From assembly GCF_050003625.1 (NCBI RefSeq), contig NC_134398.1:62001-126000 (forward strand): a stretch of DNA of 64,000 nt, in the 5' to 3' direction. A program made the position numbers and the translations under genes. This DNA is from Haematobia irritans. Its lineage: Eukaryota > Arthropoda > Insecta > Diptera > Muscidae. Of the stretch, positions 15,001-28,936 are shown one piece after another. The number at the start of each line of letters is the position of its first letter. The stretch's first letter is position 1. The notes below the pieces were generated by a model that searched no databases, had not been told where the DNA came from, and worked only from the letters and a program-made list of their open reading frames with translations.

Positions 15001-18000
15001 ATCGATCCATATATTAAACTTGGACTCGAGGACAACTAGTTGTGCTATTCACCATCTCACACAAATCAATTTTATTATACCCTGAACACGTATGAATTTA
15101 TTACATTATTATCGGCATTGACGATGTACAAACTCGAAATTTTTTCTCACAAATGCCGCTAAAACCCTCAAAACACGTCAAATCGGGTCAACATTCCCCC
15201 CGATCTTGTCGCAATATACAATATATATATACAAGAAAAAACCCGACGGCGATCACAAAAAAACACCTGTAAAAAATTACATTTTTTTGTCATATGATTA
15301 TGATTGATGGCAACACTTTTTGCATAAAACAACAAATAACACGAACAAAGAAGAAGAAATAAAGCAAGAATGTGTAATAAATATGCGGCAAATTACAATA
15401 AAATCGATTAATATATGCCGATAATAGTGTCTTTTTTGCATGCAAATTTGGCGACACAAAATGTCATCTGATTTTTTCCAAAATCTAATAGCGTTCATCT
15501 TTGTCCAACAAAGACTACTCTAAGCCAAATTTCATGAAAATCGGATAAAAATTGCGACCTCTGTCGTATGAACAAAAATGCAAATAGATAACAACGACAT
15601 ACGGACAGAGATATGATCAGACGGACGGACAGCCAGGGCTAGATCGACTCAACGGATGATTCTGAATCGATCCATATATTAAACTTGGACTCGAGGACAA
15701 CTAGTTGTGCTATTCACCATCTCACACAAATCAATTTTATTATACCCTGAACACGTATGAATTTATTACATTATTATCGGCATTGACGATGTACAAACTC
15801 GAAATTTTTTCTCACAAATGCCGCTAAAACCCTCAAAACACGTCAAATCGGGTCAACATTCCCCCCGATCTTGTCGCAATATACAATATATATATACAAG
15901 AAAAAACCCGACGGCGATCACAAAAAAACACCTGTAAAAAATTACATTTTTTTGTCATATGATTATGATTGATGGCAACACTTTTTGCATAAAACAACAA
16001 ATAACACGAACAAAGAAGAAGAAATAAAGCAAGAATGTGTAATAAATATGCGGCAAATTACAATAAAATCGATTAATATATGCCGATAATAGTGTCTTTT
16101 TTGCATGCAAATTTGGCGACACAAAATGTCATCTGATTTTTTCCAAAATCTAATAGCGTTCATCTTTGTCCAACAAAGACTACTCTAAGCCAAATTTCAT
16201 GAAAATCGGATAAAAATTGCGACCTCTGTCGTATGAACAAAAATGCAAATAGATAACAACGACATACGGACAGAGATATGATCAGACGGACGGACAGCCA
16301 GGGCTAGATCGACTCAACGGATGATTCTGAATCGATCCATATATTAAACTTGGACTCGAGGACAACTAGTTGTGCTATTCACCATCTCACACAAATCAAT
16401 TTTATTATACCCTGAACACGTATGAATTTATTACATTATTATCGGCATTGACGATGTACAAACTCGAAATTTTTTCTCACAAATGCCGCTAAAACCCTCA
16501 AAACACGTCAAATCGGGTCAACATTCCCCCCGATCTTGTCGCAATATACAATATATATATACAAGAAAAAACCCGACGGCGATCACAAAAAAACACCTGT
16601 AAAAAATTACATTTTTTTGTCATATGATTATGATTGATGGCAACACTTTTTGCATAAAACAACAAATAACACGAACAAAGAAGAAGAAATAAAGCAAGAA
16701 TGTGTAATAAATATGCGGCAAATTACAATAAAATCGATTAATATATGCCGATAATAGTGTCTTTTTTGCATGCAAATTTGGCGACACAAAATGTCATCTG
16801 ATTTTTTCCAAAATCTAATAGCGTTCATCTTTGTCCAACAAAGACTACTCTAAGCCAAATTTCATGAAAATCGGATAAAAATTGCGACCTCTGTCGTATG
16901 AACAAAAATGCAAATAGATAACAACGACATACGGACAGAGATATGATCAGACGGACGGACAGCCAGGGCTAGATCGACTCAACGGATGATTCTGAATCGA
17001 TCCATATATTAAACTTGGACTCGAGGACAACTAGTTGTGCTATTCACCATCTCACACAAATCAATTTTATTATACCCTGAACACGTATGAATTTATTACA
17101 TTATTATCGGCATTGACGATGTACAAACTCGAAATTTTTTCTCACAAATGCCGCTAAAACCCTCAAAACACGTCAAATCGGGTCAACATTCCCCCCGATC
17201 TTGTCGCAATATACAATATATATATACAAGAAAAAACCCGACGGCGATCACAAAAAAACACCTGTAAAAAATTACATTTTTTTGTCATATGATTATGATT
17301 GATGGCAACACTTTTTGCATAAAACAACAAATAACACGAACAAAGAAGAAGAAATAAAGCAAGAATGTGTAATAAATATGCGGCAAATTACAATAAAATC
17401 GATTAATATATGCCGATAATAGTGTCTTTTTTGCATGCAAATTTGGCGACACAAAATGTCATCTGATTTTTTCCAAAATCTAATAGCGTTCATCTTTGTC
17501 CAACAAAGACTACTCTAAGCCAAATTTCATGAAAATCGGATAAAAATTGCGACCTCTGTCGTATGAACAAAAATGCAAATAGATAACAACGACATACGGA
17601 CAGAGATATGATCAGACGGACGGACAGCCAGGGCTAGATCGACTCAACGGATGATTCTGAATCGATCCATATATTAAACTTGGACTCGAGGACAACTAGT
17701 TGTGCTATTCACCATCTCACACAAATCAATTTTATTATACCCTGAACACGTATGAATTTATTACATTATTATCGGCATTGACGATGTACAAACTCGAAAT
17801 TTTTTCTCACAAATGCCGCTAAAACCCTCAAAACACGTCAAATCGGGTCAACATTCCCCCCGATCTTGTCGCAATATACAATATATATATACAAGAAAAA
17901 ACCCGACGGCGATCACAAAAAAACACCTGTAAAAAATTACATTTTTTTGTCATATGATTATGATTGATGGCAACACTTTTTGCATAAAACAACAAATAAC

Positions 18001-21000
18001 ACGAACAAAGAAGAAGAAATAAAGCAAGAATGTGTAATAAATATGCGGCAAATTACAATAAAATCGATTAATATATGCCGATAATAGTGTCTTTTTTGCA
18101 TGCAAATTTGGCGACACAAAATGTCATCTGATTTTTTCCAAAATCTAATAGCGTTCATCTTTGTCCAACAAAGACTACTCTAAGCCAAATTTCATGAAAA
18201 TCGGATAAAAATTGCGACCTCTGTCGTATGAACAAAAATGCAAATAGATAACAACGACATACGGACAGAGATATGATCAGACGGACGGACAGCCAGGGCT
18301 AGATCGACTCAACGGATGATTCTGAATCGATCCATATATTAAACTTGGACTCGAGGACAACTAGTTGTGCTATTCACCATCTCACACAAATCAATTTTAT
18401 TATACCCTGAACACGTATGAATTTATTACATTATTATCGGCATTGACGATGTACAAACTCGAAATTTTTTCTCACAAATGCCGCTAAAACCCTCAAAACA
18501 CGTCAAATCGGGTCAACATTCCCCCCGATCTTGTCGCAATATACAATATATATATACAAGAAAAAACCCGACGGCGATCACAAAAAAACACCTGTAAAAA
18601 ATTACATTTTTTTGTCATATGATTATGATTGATGGCAACACTTTTTGCATAAAACAACAAATAACACGAACAAAGAAGAAGAAATAAAGCAAGAATGTGT
18701 AATAAATATGCGGCAAATTACAATAAAATCGATTAATATATGCCGATAATAGTGTCTTTTTTGCATGCAAATTTGGCGACACAAAATGTCATCTGATTTT
18801 TTCCAAAATCTAATAGCGTTCATCTTTGTCCAACAAAGACTACTCTAAGCCAAATTTCATGAAAATCGGATAAAAATTGCGACCTCTGTCGTATGAACAA
18901 AAATGCAAATAGATAACAACGACATACGGACAGAGATATGATCAGACGGACGGACAGCCAGGGCTAGATCGACTCAACGGATGATTCTGAATCGATCCAT
19001 ATATTAAACTTGGACTCGAGGACAACTAGTTGTGCTATTCACCATCTCACACAAATCAATTTTATTATACCCTGAACACGTATGAATTTATTACATTATT
19101 ATCGGCATTGACGATGTACAAACTCGAAATTTTTTCTCACAAATGCCGCTAAAACCCTCAAAACACGTCAAATCGGGTCAACATTCCCCCCGATCTTGTC
19201 GCAATATACAATATATATATACAAGAAAAAACCCGACGGCGATCACAAAAAAACACCTGTAAAAAATTACATTTTTTTGTCATATGATTATGATTGATGG
19301 CAACACTTTTTGCATAAAACAACAAATAACACGAACAAAGAAGAAGAAATAAAGCAAGAATGTGTAATAAATATGCGGCAAATTACAATAAAATCGATTA
19401 ATATATGCCGATAATAGTGTCTTTTTTGCATGCAAATTTGGCGACACAAAATGTCATCTGATTTTTTCCAAAATCTAATAGCGTTCATCTTTGTCCAACA
19501 AAGACTACTCTAAGCCAAATTTCATGAAAATCGGATAAAAATTGCGACCTCTGTCGTATGAACAAAAATGCAAATAGATAACAACGACATACGGACAGAG
19601 ATATGATCAGACGGACGGACAGCCAGGGCTAGATCGACTCAACGGATGATTCTGAATCGATCCATATATTAAACTTGGACTCGAGGACAACTAGTTGTGC
19701 TATTCACCATCTCACACAAATCAATTTTATTATACCCTGAACACGTATGAATTTATTACATTATTATCGGCATTGACGATGTACAAACTCGAAATTTTTT
19801 CTCACAAATGCCGCTAAAACCCTCAAAACACGTCAAATCGGGTCAACATTCCCCCCGATCTTGTCGCAATATACAATATATATATACAAGAAAAAACCCG
19901 ACGGCGATCACAAAAAAACACCTGTAAAAAATTACATTTTTTTGTCATATGATTATGATTGATGGCAACACTTTTTGCATAAAACAACAAATAACACGAA
20001 CAAAGAAGAAGAAATAAAGCAAGAATGTGTAATAAATATGCGGCAAATTACAATAAAATCGATTAATATATGCCGATAATAGTGTCTTTTTTGCATGCAA
20101 ATTTGGCGACACAAAATGTCATCTGATTTTTTCCAAAATCTAATAGCGTTCATCTTTGTCCAACAAAGACTACTCTAAGCCAAATTTCATGAAAATCGGA
20201 TAAAAATTGCGACCTCTGTCGTATGAACAAAAATGCAAATAGATAACAACGACATACGGACAGAGATATGATCAGACGGACGGACAGCCAGGGCTAGATC
20301 GACTCAACGGATGATTCTGAATCGATCCATATATTAAACTTGGACTCGAGGACAACTAGTTGTGCTATTCACCATCTCACACAAATCAATTTTATTATAC
20401 CCTGAACACGTATGAATTTATTACATTATTATCGGCATTGACGATGTACAAACTCGAAATTTTTTCTCACAAATGCCGCTAAAACCCTCAAAACACGTCA
20501 AATCGGGTCAACATTCCCCCCGATCTTGTCGCAATATACAATATATATATACAAGAAAAAACCCGACGGCGATCACAAAAAAACACCTGTAAAAAATTAC
20601 ATTTTTTTGTCATATGATTATGATTGATGGCAACACTTTTTGCATAAAACAACAAATAACACGAACAAAGAAGAAGAAATAAAGCAAGAATGTGTAATAA
20701 ATATGCGGCAAATTACAATAAAATCGATTAATATATGCCGATAATAGTGTCTTTTTTGCATGCAAATTTGGCGACACAAAATGTCATCTGATTTTTTCCA
20801 AAATCTAATAGCGTTCATCTTTGTCCAACAAAGACTACTCTAAGCCAAATTTCATGAAAATCGGATAAAAATTGCGACCTCTGTCGTATGAACAAAAATG
20901 CAAATAGATAACAACGACATACGGACAGAGATATGATCAGACGGACGGACAGCCAGGGCTAGATCGACTCAACGGATGATTCTGAATCGATCCATATATT

Positions 21001-24000
21001 AAACTTGGACTCGAGGACAACTAGTTGTGCTATTCACCATCTCACACAAATCAATTTTATTATACCCTGAACACGTATGAATTTATTACATTATTATCGG
21101 CATTGACGATGTACAAACTCGAAATTTTTTCTCACAAATGCCGCTAAAACCCTCAAAACACGTCAAATCGGGTCAACATTCCCCCCGATCTTGTCGCAAT
21201 ATACAATATATATATACAAGAAAAAACCCGACGGCGATCACAAAAAAACACCTGTAAAAAATTACATTTTTTTGTCATATGATTATGATTGATGGCAACA
21301 CTTTTTGCATAAAACAACAAATAACACGAACAAAGAAGAAGAAATAAAGCAAGAATGTGTAATAAATATGCGGCAAATTACAATAAAATCGATTAATATA
21401 TGCCGATAATAGTGTCTTTTTTGCATGCAAATTTGGCGACACAAAATGTCATCTGATTTTTTCCAAAATCTAATAGCGTTCATCTTTGTCCAACAAAGAC
21501 TACTCTAAGCCAAATTTCATGAAAATCGGATAAAAATTGCGACCTCTGTCGTATGAACAAAAATGCAAATAGATAACAACGACATACGGACAGAGATATG
21601 ATCAGACGGACGGACAGCCAGGGCTAGATCGACTCAACGGATGATTCTGAATCGATCCATATATTAAACTTGGACTCGAGGACAACTAGTTGTGCTATTC
21701 ACCATCTCACACAAATCAATTTTATTATACCCTGAACACGTATGAATTTATTACATTATTATCGGCATTGACGATGTACAAACTCGAAATTTTTTCTCAC
21801 AAATGCCGCTAAAACCCTCAAAACACGTCAAATCGGGTCAACATTCCCCCCGATCTTGTCGCAATATACAATATATATATACAAGAAAAAACCCGACGGC
21901 GATCACAAAAAAACACCTGTAAAAAATTACATTTTTTTGTCATATGATTATGATTGATGGCAACACTTTTTGCATAAAACAACAAATAACACGAACAAAG
22001 AAGAAGAAATAAAGCAAGAATGTGTAATAAATATGCGGCAAATTACAATAAAATCGATTAATATATGCCGATAATAGTGTCTTTTTTGCATGCAAATTTG
22101 GCGACACAAAATGTCATCTGATTTTTTCCAAAATCTAATAGCGTTCATCTTTGTCCAACAAAGACTACTCTAAGCCAAATTTCATGAAAATCGGATAAAA
22201 ATTGCGACCTCTGTCGTATGAACAAAAATGCAAATAGATAACAACGACATACGGACAGAGATATGATCAGACGGACGGACAGCCAGGGCTAGATCGACTC
22301 AACGGATGATTCTGAATCGATCCATATATTAAACTTGGACTCGAGGACAACTAGTTGTGCTATTCACCATCTCACACAAATCAATTTTATTATACCCTGA
22401 ACACGTATGAATTTATTACATTATTATCGGCATTGACGATGTACAAACTCGAAATTTTTTCTCACAAATGCCGCTAAAACCCTCAAAACACGTCAAATCG
22501 GGTCAACATTCCCCCCGATCTTGTCGCAATATACAATATATATATACAAGAAAAAACCCGACGGCGATCACAAAAAAACACCTGTAAAAAATTACATTTT
22601 TTTGTCATATGATTATGATTGATGGCAACACTTTTTGCATAAAACAACAAATAACACGAACAAAGAAGAAGAAATAAAGCAAGAATGTGTAATAAATATG
22701 CGGCAAATTACAATAAAATCGATTAATATATGCCGATAATAGTGTCTTTTTTGCATGCAAATTTGGCGACACAAAATGTCATCTGATTTTTTCCAAAATC
22801 TAATAGCGTTCATCTTTGTCCAACAAAGACTACTCTAAGCCAAATTTCATGAAAATCGGATAAAAATTGCGACCTCTGTCGTATGAACAAAAATGCAAAT
22901 AGATAACAACGACATACGGACAGAGATATGATCAGACGGACGGACAGCCAGGGCTAGATCGACTCAACGGATGATTCTGAATCGATCCATATATTAAACT
23001 TGGACTCGAGGACAACTAGTTGTGCTATTCACCATCTCACACAAATCAATTTTATTATACCCTGAACACGTATGAATTTATTACATTATTATCGGCATTG
23101 ACGATGTACAAACTCGAAATTTTTTCTCACAAATGCCGCTAAAACCCTCAAAACACGTCAAATCGGGTCAACATTCCCCCCGATCTTGTCGCAATATACA
23201 ATATATATATACAAGAAAAAACCCGACGGCGATCACAAAAAAACACCTGTAAAAAATTACATTTTTTTGTCATATGATTATGATTGATGGCAACACTTTT
23301 TGCATAAAACAACAAATAACACGAACAAAGAAGAAGAAATAAAGCAAGAATGTGTAATAAATATGCGGCAAATTACAATAAAATCGATTAATATATGCCG
23401 ATAATAGTGTCTTTTTTGCATGCAAATTTGGCGACACAAAATGTCATCTGATTTTTTCCAAAATCTAATAGCGTTCATCTTTGTCCAACAAAGACTACTC
23501 TAAGCCAAATTTCATGAAAATCGGATAAAAATTGCGACCTCTGTCGTATGAACAAAAATGCAAATAGATAACAACGACATACGGACAGAGATATGATCAG
23601 ACGGACGGACAGCCAGGGCTAGATCGACTCAACGGATGATTCTGAATCGATCCATATATTAAACTTGGACTCGAGGACAACTAGTTGTGCTATTCACCAT
23701 CTCACACAAATCAATTTTATTATACCCTGAACACGTATGAATTTATTACATTATTATCGGCATTGACGATGTACAAACTCGAAATTTTTTCTCACAAATG
23801 CCGCTAAAACCCTCAAAACACGTCAAATCGGGTCAACATTCCCCCCGATCTTGTCGCAATATACAATATATATATACAAGAAAAAACCCGACGGCGATCA
23901 CAAAAAAACACCTGTAAAAAATTACATTTTTTTGTCATATGATTATGATTGATGGCAACACTTTTTGCATAAAACAACAAATAACACGAACAAAGAAGAA

Positions 24001-27000
24001 GAAATAAAGCAAGAATGTGTAATAAATATGCGGCAAATTACAATAAAATCGATTAATATATGCCGATAATAGTGTCTTTTTTGCATGCAAATTTGGCGAC
24101 ACAAAATGTCATCTGATTTTTTCCAAAATCTAATAGCGTTCATCTTTGTCCAACAAAGACTACTCTAAGCCAAATTTCATGAAAATCGGATAAAAATTGC
24201 GACCTCTGTCGTATGAACAAAAATGCAAATAGATAACAACGACATACGGACAGAGATATGATCAGACGGACGGACAGCCAGGGCTAGATCGACTCAACGG
24301 ATGATTCTGAATCGATCCATATATTAAACTTGGACTCGAGGACAACTAGTTGTGCTATTCACCATCTCACACAAATCAATTTTATTATACCCTGAACACG
24401 TATGAATTTATTACATTATTATCGGCATTGACGATGTACAAACTCGAAATTTTTTCTCACAAATGCCGCTAAAACCCTCAAAACACGTCAAATCGGGTCA
24501 ACATTCCCCCCGATCTTGTCGCAATATACAATATATATATACAAGAAAAAACCCGACGGCGATCACAAAAAAACACCTGTAAAAAATTACATTTTTTTGT
24601 CATATGATTATGATTGATGGCAACACTTTTTGCATAAAACAACAAATAACACGAACAAAGAAGAAGAAATAAAGCAAGAATGTGTAATAAATATGCGGCA
24701 AATTACAATAAAATCGATTAATATATGCCGATAATAGTGTCTTTTTTGCATGCAAATTTGGCGACACAAAATGTCATCTGATTTTTTCCAAAATCTAATA
24801 GCGTTCATCTTTGTCCAACAAAGACTACTCTAAGCCAAATTTCATGAAAATCGGATAAAAATTGCGACCTCTGTCGTATGAACAAAAATGCAAATAGATA
24901 ACAACGACATACGGACAGAGATATGATCAGACGGACGGACAGCCAGGGCTAGATCGACTCAACGGATGATTCTGAATCGATCCATATATTAAACTTGGAC
25001 TCGAGGACAACTAGTTGTGCTATTCACCATCTCACACAAATCAATTTTATTATACCCTGAACACGTATGAATTTATTACATTATTATCGGCATTGACGAT
25101 GTACAAACTCGAAATTTTTTCTCACAAATGCCGCTAAAACCCTCAAAACACGTCAAATCGGGTCAACATTCCCCCCGATCTTGTCGCAATATACAATATA
25201 TATATACAAGAAAAAACCCGACGGCGATCACAAAAAAACACCTGTAAAAAATTACATTTTTTTGTCATATGATTATGATTGATGGCAACACTTTTTGCAT
25301 AAAACAACAAATAACACGAACAAAGAAGAAGAAATAAAGCAAGAATGTGTAATAAATATGCGGCAAATTACAATAAAATCGATTAATATATGCCGATAAT
25401 AGTGTCTTTTTTGCATGCAAATTTGGCGACACAAAATGTCATCTGATTTTTTCCAAAATCTAATAGCGTTCATCTTTGTCCAACAAAGACTACTCTAAGC
25501 CAAATTTCATGAAAATCGGATAAAAATTGCGACCTCTGTCGTATGAACAAAAATGCAAATAGATAACAACGACATACGGACAGAGATATGATCAGACGGA
25601 CGGACAGCCAGGGCTAGATCGACTCAACGGATGATTCTGAATCGATCCATATATTAAACTTGGACTCGAGGACAACTAGTTGTGCTATTCACCATCTCAC
25701 ACAAATCAATTTTATTATACCCTGAACACGTATGAATTTATTACATTATTATCGGCATTGACGATGTACAAACTCGAAATTTTTTCTCACAAATGCCGCT
25801 AAAACCCTCAAAACACGTCAAATCGGGTCAACATTCCCCCCGATCTTGTCGCAATATACAATATATATATACAAGAAAAAACCCGACGGCGATCACAAAA
25901 AAACACCTGTAAAAAATTACATTTTTTTGTCATATGATTATGATTGATGGCAACACTTTTTGCATAAAACAACAAATAACACGAACAAAGAAGAAGAAAT
26001 AAAGCAAGAATGTGTAATAAATATGCGGCAAATTACAATAAAATCGATTAATATATGCCGATAATAGTGTCTTTTTTGCATGCAAATTTGGCGACACAAA
26101 ATGTCATCTGATTTTTTCCAAAATCTAATAGCGTTCATCTTTGTCCAACAAAGACTACTCTAAGCCAAATTTCATGAAAATCGGATAAAAATTGCGACCT
26201 CTGTCGTATGAACAAAAATGCAAATAGATAACAACGACATACGGACAGAGATATGATCAGACGGACGGACAGCCAGGGCTAGATCGACTCAACGGATGAT
26301 TCTGAATCGATCCATATATTAAACTTGGACTCGAGGACAACTAGTTGTGCTATTCACCATCTCACACAAATCAATTTTATTATACCCTGAACACGTATGA
26401 ATTTATTACATTATTATCGGCATTGACGATGTACAAACTCGAAATTTTTTCTCACAAATGCCGCTAAAACCCTCAAAACACGTCAAATCGGGTCAACATT
26501 CCCCCCGATCTTGTCGCAATATACAATATATATATACAAGAAAAAACCCGACGGCGATCACAAAAAAACACCTGTAAAAAATTACATTTTTTTGTCATAT
26601 GATTATGATTGATGGCAACACTTTTTGCATAAAACAACAAATAACACGAACAAAGAAGAAGAAATAAAGCAAGAATGTGTAATAAATATGCGGCAAATTA
26701 CAATAAAATCGATTAATATATGCCGATAATAGTGTCTTTTTTGCATGCAAATTTGGCGACACAAAATGTCATCTGATTTTTTCCAAAATCTAATAGCGTT
26801 CATCTTTGTCCAACAAAGACTACTCTAAGCCAAATTTCATGAAAATCGGATAAAAATTGCGACCTCTGTCGTATGAACAAAAATGCAAATAGATAACAAC
26901 GACATACGGACAGAGATATGATCAGACGGACGGACAGCCAGGGCTAGATCGACTCAACGGATGATTCTGAATCGATCCATATATTAAACTTGGACTCGAG

Positions 27001-27578
27001 GACAACTAGTTGTGCTATTCACCATCTCACACAAATCAATTTTATTATACCCTGAACACGTATGAATTTATTACATTATTATCGGCATTGACGATGTACA
27101 AACTCGAAATTTTTTCTCACAAATGCCGCTAAAACCCTCAAAACACGTCAAATCGGGTCAACATTCCCCCCGATCTTGTCGCAATATACAATATATATAT
27201 ACAAGAAAAAACCCGACGGCGATCACAAAAAAACACCTGTAAAAAATAAAATTTTTTTGTCATATGATTATGATTGATGGCAACACTTTTTGCATAAAAC
27301 AACAAATAACACGAACAAAGAAGAAGAAATAAAGCAAGAATGTGTAATAAATATGCGGCAAATTACAATAAAATCGATTAATATATGCCGATAATAGTGT
27401 CTTTTTTGCATGCAAATTTGGCGACACAAAATGTCATCTGATTTTTTCCAAAATCTAATAGCGTTCATCTTTGTCCAACAAAGACTACTCTAAGCCAAAT
27501 TTCATGAAAATCGGATAAAAATTGCGACCTCTGTCGTATGAACAAAAATGCAAATAGATAACAACGACATACGGACAG
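1..27578. repeat. 665-bp tandem satellite array, 41 full units plus a partial one
   Basis: The same unit recurs every 665 bp (positions 1, 666, 1331 and so on to 27266). I see no differences between units until the last junction, where bases 27248 and 27250 change (T to A, C to A). The array is already in progress at base 1, so its true length is unknown. Each unit is AT-rich and holds a 12-bp palindrome TTTGCATGCAAA containing an octamer ATGCAAAT (140-152 in unit 1), a near-perfect inverted repeat (264-275 against 303-315), a palindrome ACAACTAGTTGT (402-413) and an ATATATATA run. The middle of the unit (GACGGACGGACAG, GGCTAGATCGACTC, ATTATACCCTGAAC) resembles the tail of dispersed repeats common in flies, so it probably arose by tandem amplification of such an element. 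A 66-codon reverse-strand ORF recurs in every unit but looks like chance. Satellite status is certain; its origin is inferred. Confidence 0.97.
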
Positions 27579-27718
27579 CCAGGGCTATATCGATTCAACG
27601 GGTGATTTCGAATCGATCCATCGATTAACAATTTGGACTCGAGGGCAACTAGTTGTGGTCATCAGATTCTTAAACAACACAATTTTATTATACCCTAACA
27701 CACATATGGCTTTATTAT
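27579..27718. repeat. Diverged edge unit of the 665-bp satellite
   Basis: The last unit continues past 27578 with a deletion of about 24 bp between two copies of CGGACAG, then with many substitutions. The order of landmarks is kept: GGCTATATCGATTCAAC, GAATCGATCCAT, TTGGACTCGAGG, CAACTAGTTGTGG, TTTTATTATACCCT. It is a decayed boundary copy that has escaped homogenisation with the rest of the array. Confidence 0.85.
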
Positions 27719-27783
27719 TGATTCACTCCTTTTTGCCCAAAGTATACTTTTAGGCAAGCGACAAATGGATTGACCAACATGAA

Positions 27784-28205
27784 TGGGTTTGTGGAGTAGC
27801 TAGAAGCCAATATAGAGAAAACAATGGTTGTGAGTTTGAATGTTTTTATGCGAGTTTTAGATTCTATTATTTGTTTATGGCAATGATTGTGAGACAATTT
27901 TACGTAGTCGGTTTGTGGAGTGGGTAGAAGCTCATATAGAGAAGAGGGTGTTTTTGAGTTTGAATATTTTGATGCATGTTTTATTTTCTATTTCATTATG
28001 GCAATGATTGTGAGACAATTTTACGTAGTCGGTTTGTGGAGTGGGTAGAAGCTCATATAGAGAGGAGGGCGTTTTTGAGTGTGAATATTTTGATGTATGT
28101 TTTATTTTCTACTAGTTTCTTTACGTGGCAATGATGGTGAATGAGACAATTTTAGGTAGTCGGTTGGTGGAGTGGCTGAAAGCGCAGATTGAGAAGACGG
28201 TGGTT
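27784..28205. repeat. Four degenerate tandem repeats of about 121-131 bp
   Basis: A segment around GGTTTGTGGAGTGGGTAGAAG followed by ATATAGAGAA and a GAGTTTGAATRTTTT stretch recurs near 27784, 27907, 28028 and 28159. The middle two copies are nearly identical and the outer two are diverged. They abut the satellite edge but are unrelated to the 665-bp unit. A short open frame on the minus strand (27715-27897) overlaps them and is not supported as a gene. Confidence 0.8.
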
Positions 28206-28404
28206 GTTTCTTTTTTTCATGTTACCTTTTTTTCATGTTTCTGAATGTTTTTATTGTCAATACAGAATCCTTTTTAATATTAAACATTGAAGTTCAATGA
28301 ACACATGTTATGGCTTGTTATTTATTGAGTTATTTCAAGAAACAATAATTTCCACGTGGCCATGCAACAACAAACGCCATAAAATCGTCATTTCACCTTT
28401 TTGT
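28206..28404. other. No recognisable feature
   Basis: AT-rich unique-looking sequence with T-rich runs (TTTCTTTTTTTCATG repeated in part near 28208-28240). I see no gene, RNA or element end. Confidence 0.5.
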
Positions 28405-28515
28405 GGTGATGGGTAGCACTTCTGGTTGTAAAAATAACTAAGGAGATAAAAAATGTTTGGTGGGGATAGGTAGTACTTCTGGTTGTAAAAATAACTAAGG
28501 CGATAAAAATTGCCA
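28405..28515. repeat. 57-bp tandem duplication
   Basis: The segment GGTAGYACTTCTGGTTG, then TAAAAATAACTAAGG and GATAAAAA, occurs at 28412 and again at 28469 with few changes. The following stretch (about 28518-28590: TTTTTTCCCAAATTTAATAT, CACCAAATTTCGTA) is a distant relative of part of the 665-bp satellite unit, which supports a dispersed-element origin of that satellite. Confidence 0.7.
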
Positions 28516-28720
28516 ACCCATTTTTTCCCAAATTTAATATCATTCTTCTGTGTGCAATGAAATTTGTCTACACCAAATTTCGTAATGCTGCGTTCGTATA
28601 ATAAGTTTATCCGGACGAAATGTCCTACAGATAAACTCAGACGCTTCTACTTTCATAAAAATATAATGAAAATTGTCCAAATTGTCATAAACATTTTATT
28701 GTTAACAATAACAAAAATAG

Positions 28721-28846
28721 TGGAATTTGTACAAGTCATTATAGGTATTTAGCTTTTGAAGATGAAAAAAGGCGGTGAAAAAGAAAGAAATGCCGGCCGG
28801 TAGAATTTGTACAAGTCGTCATTGGTATTTAGCTGTGTAAGATGGG
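28721..28846. repeat. 80-bp tandem repeat leading into a palindrome
   Basis: RGAATTTGTACAAGTC followed by GGTATTTAGCT and a purine-rich GATGRRAAA stretch appears at 28721 and again at 28801. The second copy runs directly into the left arm of the perfect palindrome. Confidence 0.75.
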
Positions 28847-28936
28847 AAAGAAAAGGAGGTAAAAAAGAAGCATTTTGCAGTGACGGGCCGGTCGGCCCGT
28901 CACTGCAAAATGCTTCTTTTTTACCTCCTTTTCTTT
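28847..28936. repeat. Perfect palindrome, 44-bp arms, 2-base spacer
   Basis: Bases 28847-28890 are exactly reverse-complementary to 28893-28936, with GT between them. The centre is GC-rich (GACGGGCCG/CGGCCCGTC) and the outer arms are purine-rich then pyrimidine-rich. It could extrude a cruciform or fold as a hairpin if transcribed. It may be the end of a foldback element or a recent inverted duplication. Open reading frames through it on both strands are shadows of the symmetry. Confidence 0.95.

Noticed and set aside
1..27578. CRISPR-like or rDNA-like tandem array
   Set aside because: Units are 665 bp with no alternating spacers and no ribosomal RNA features; the sequence is eukaryotic satellite.
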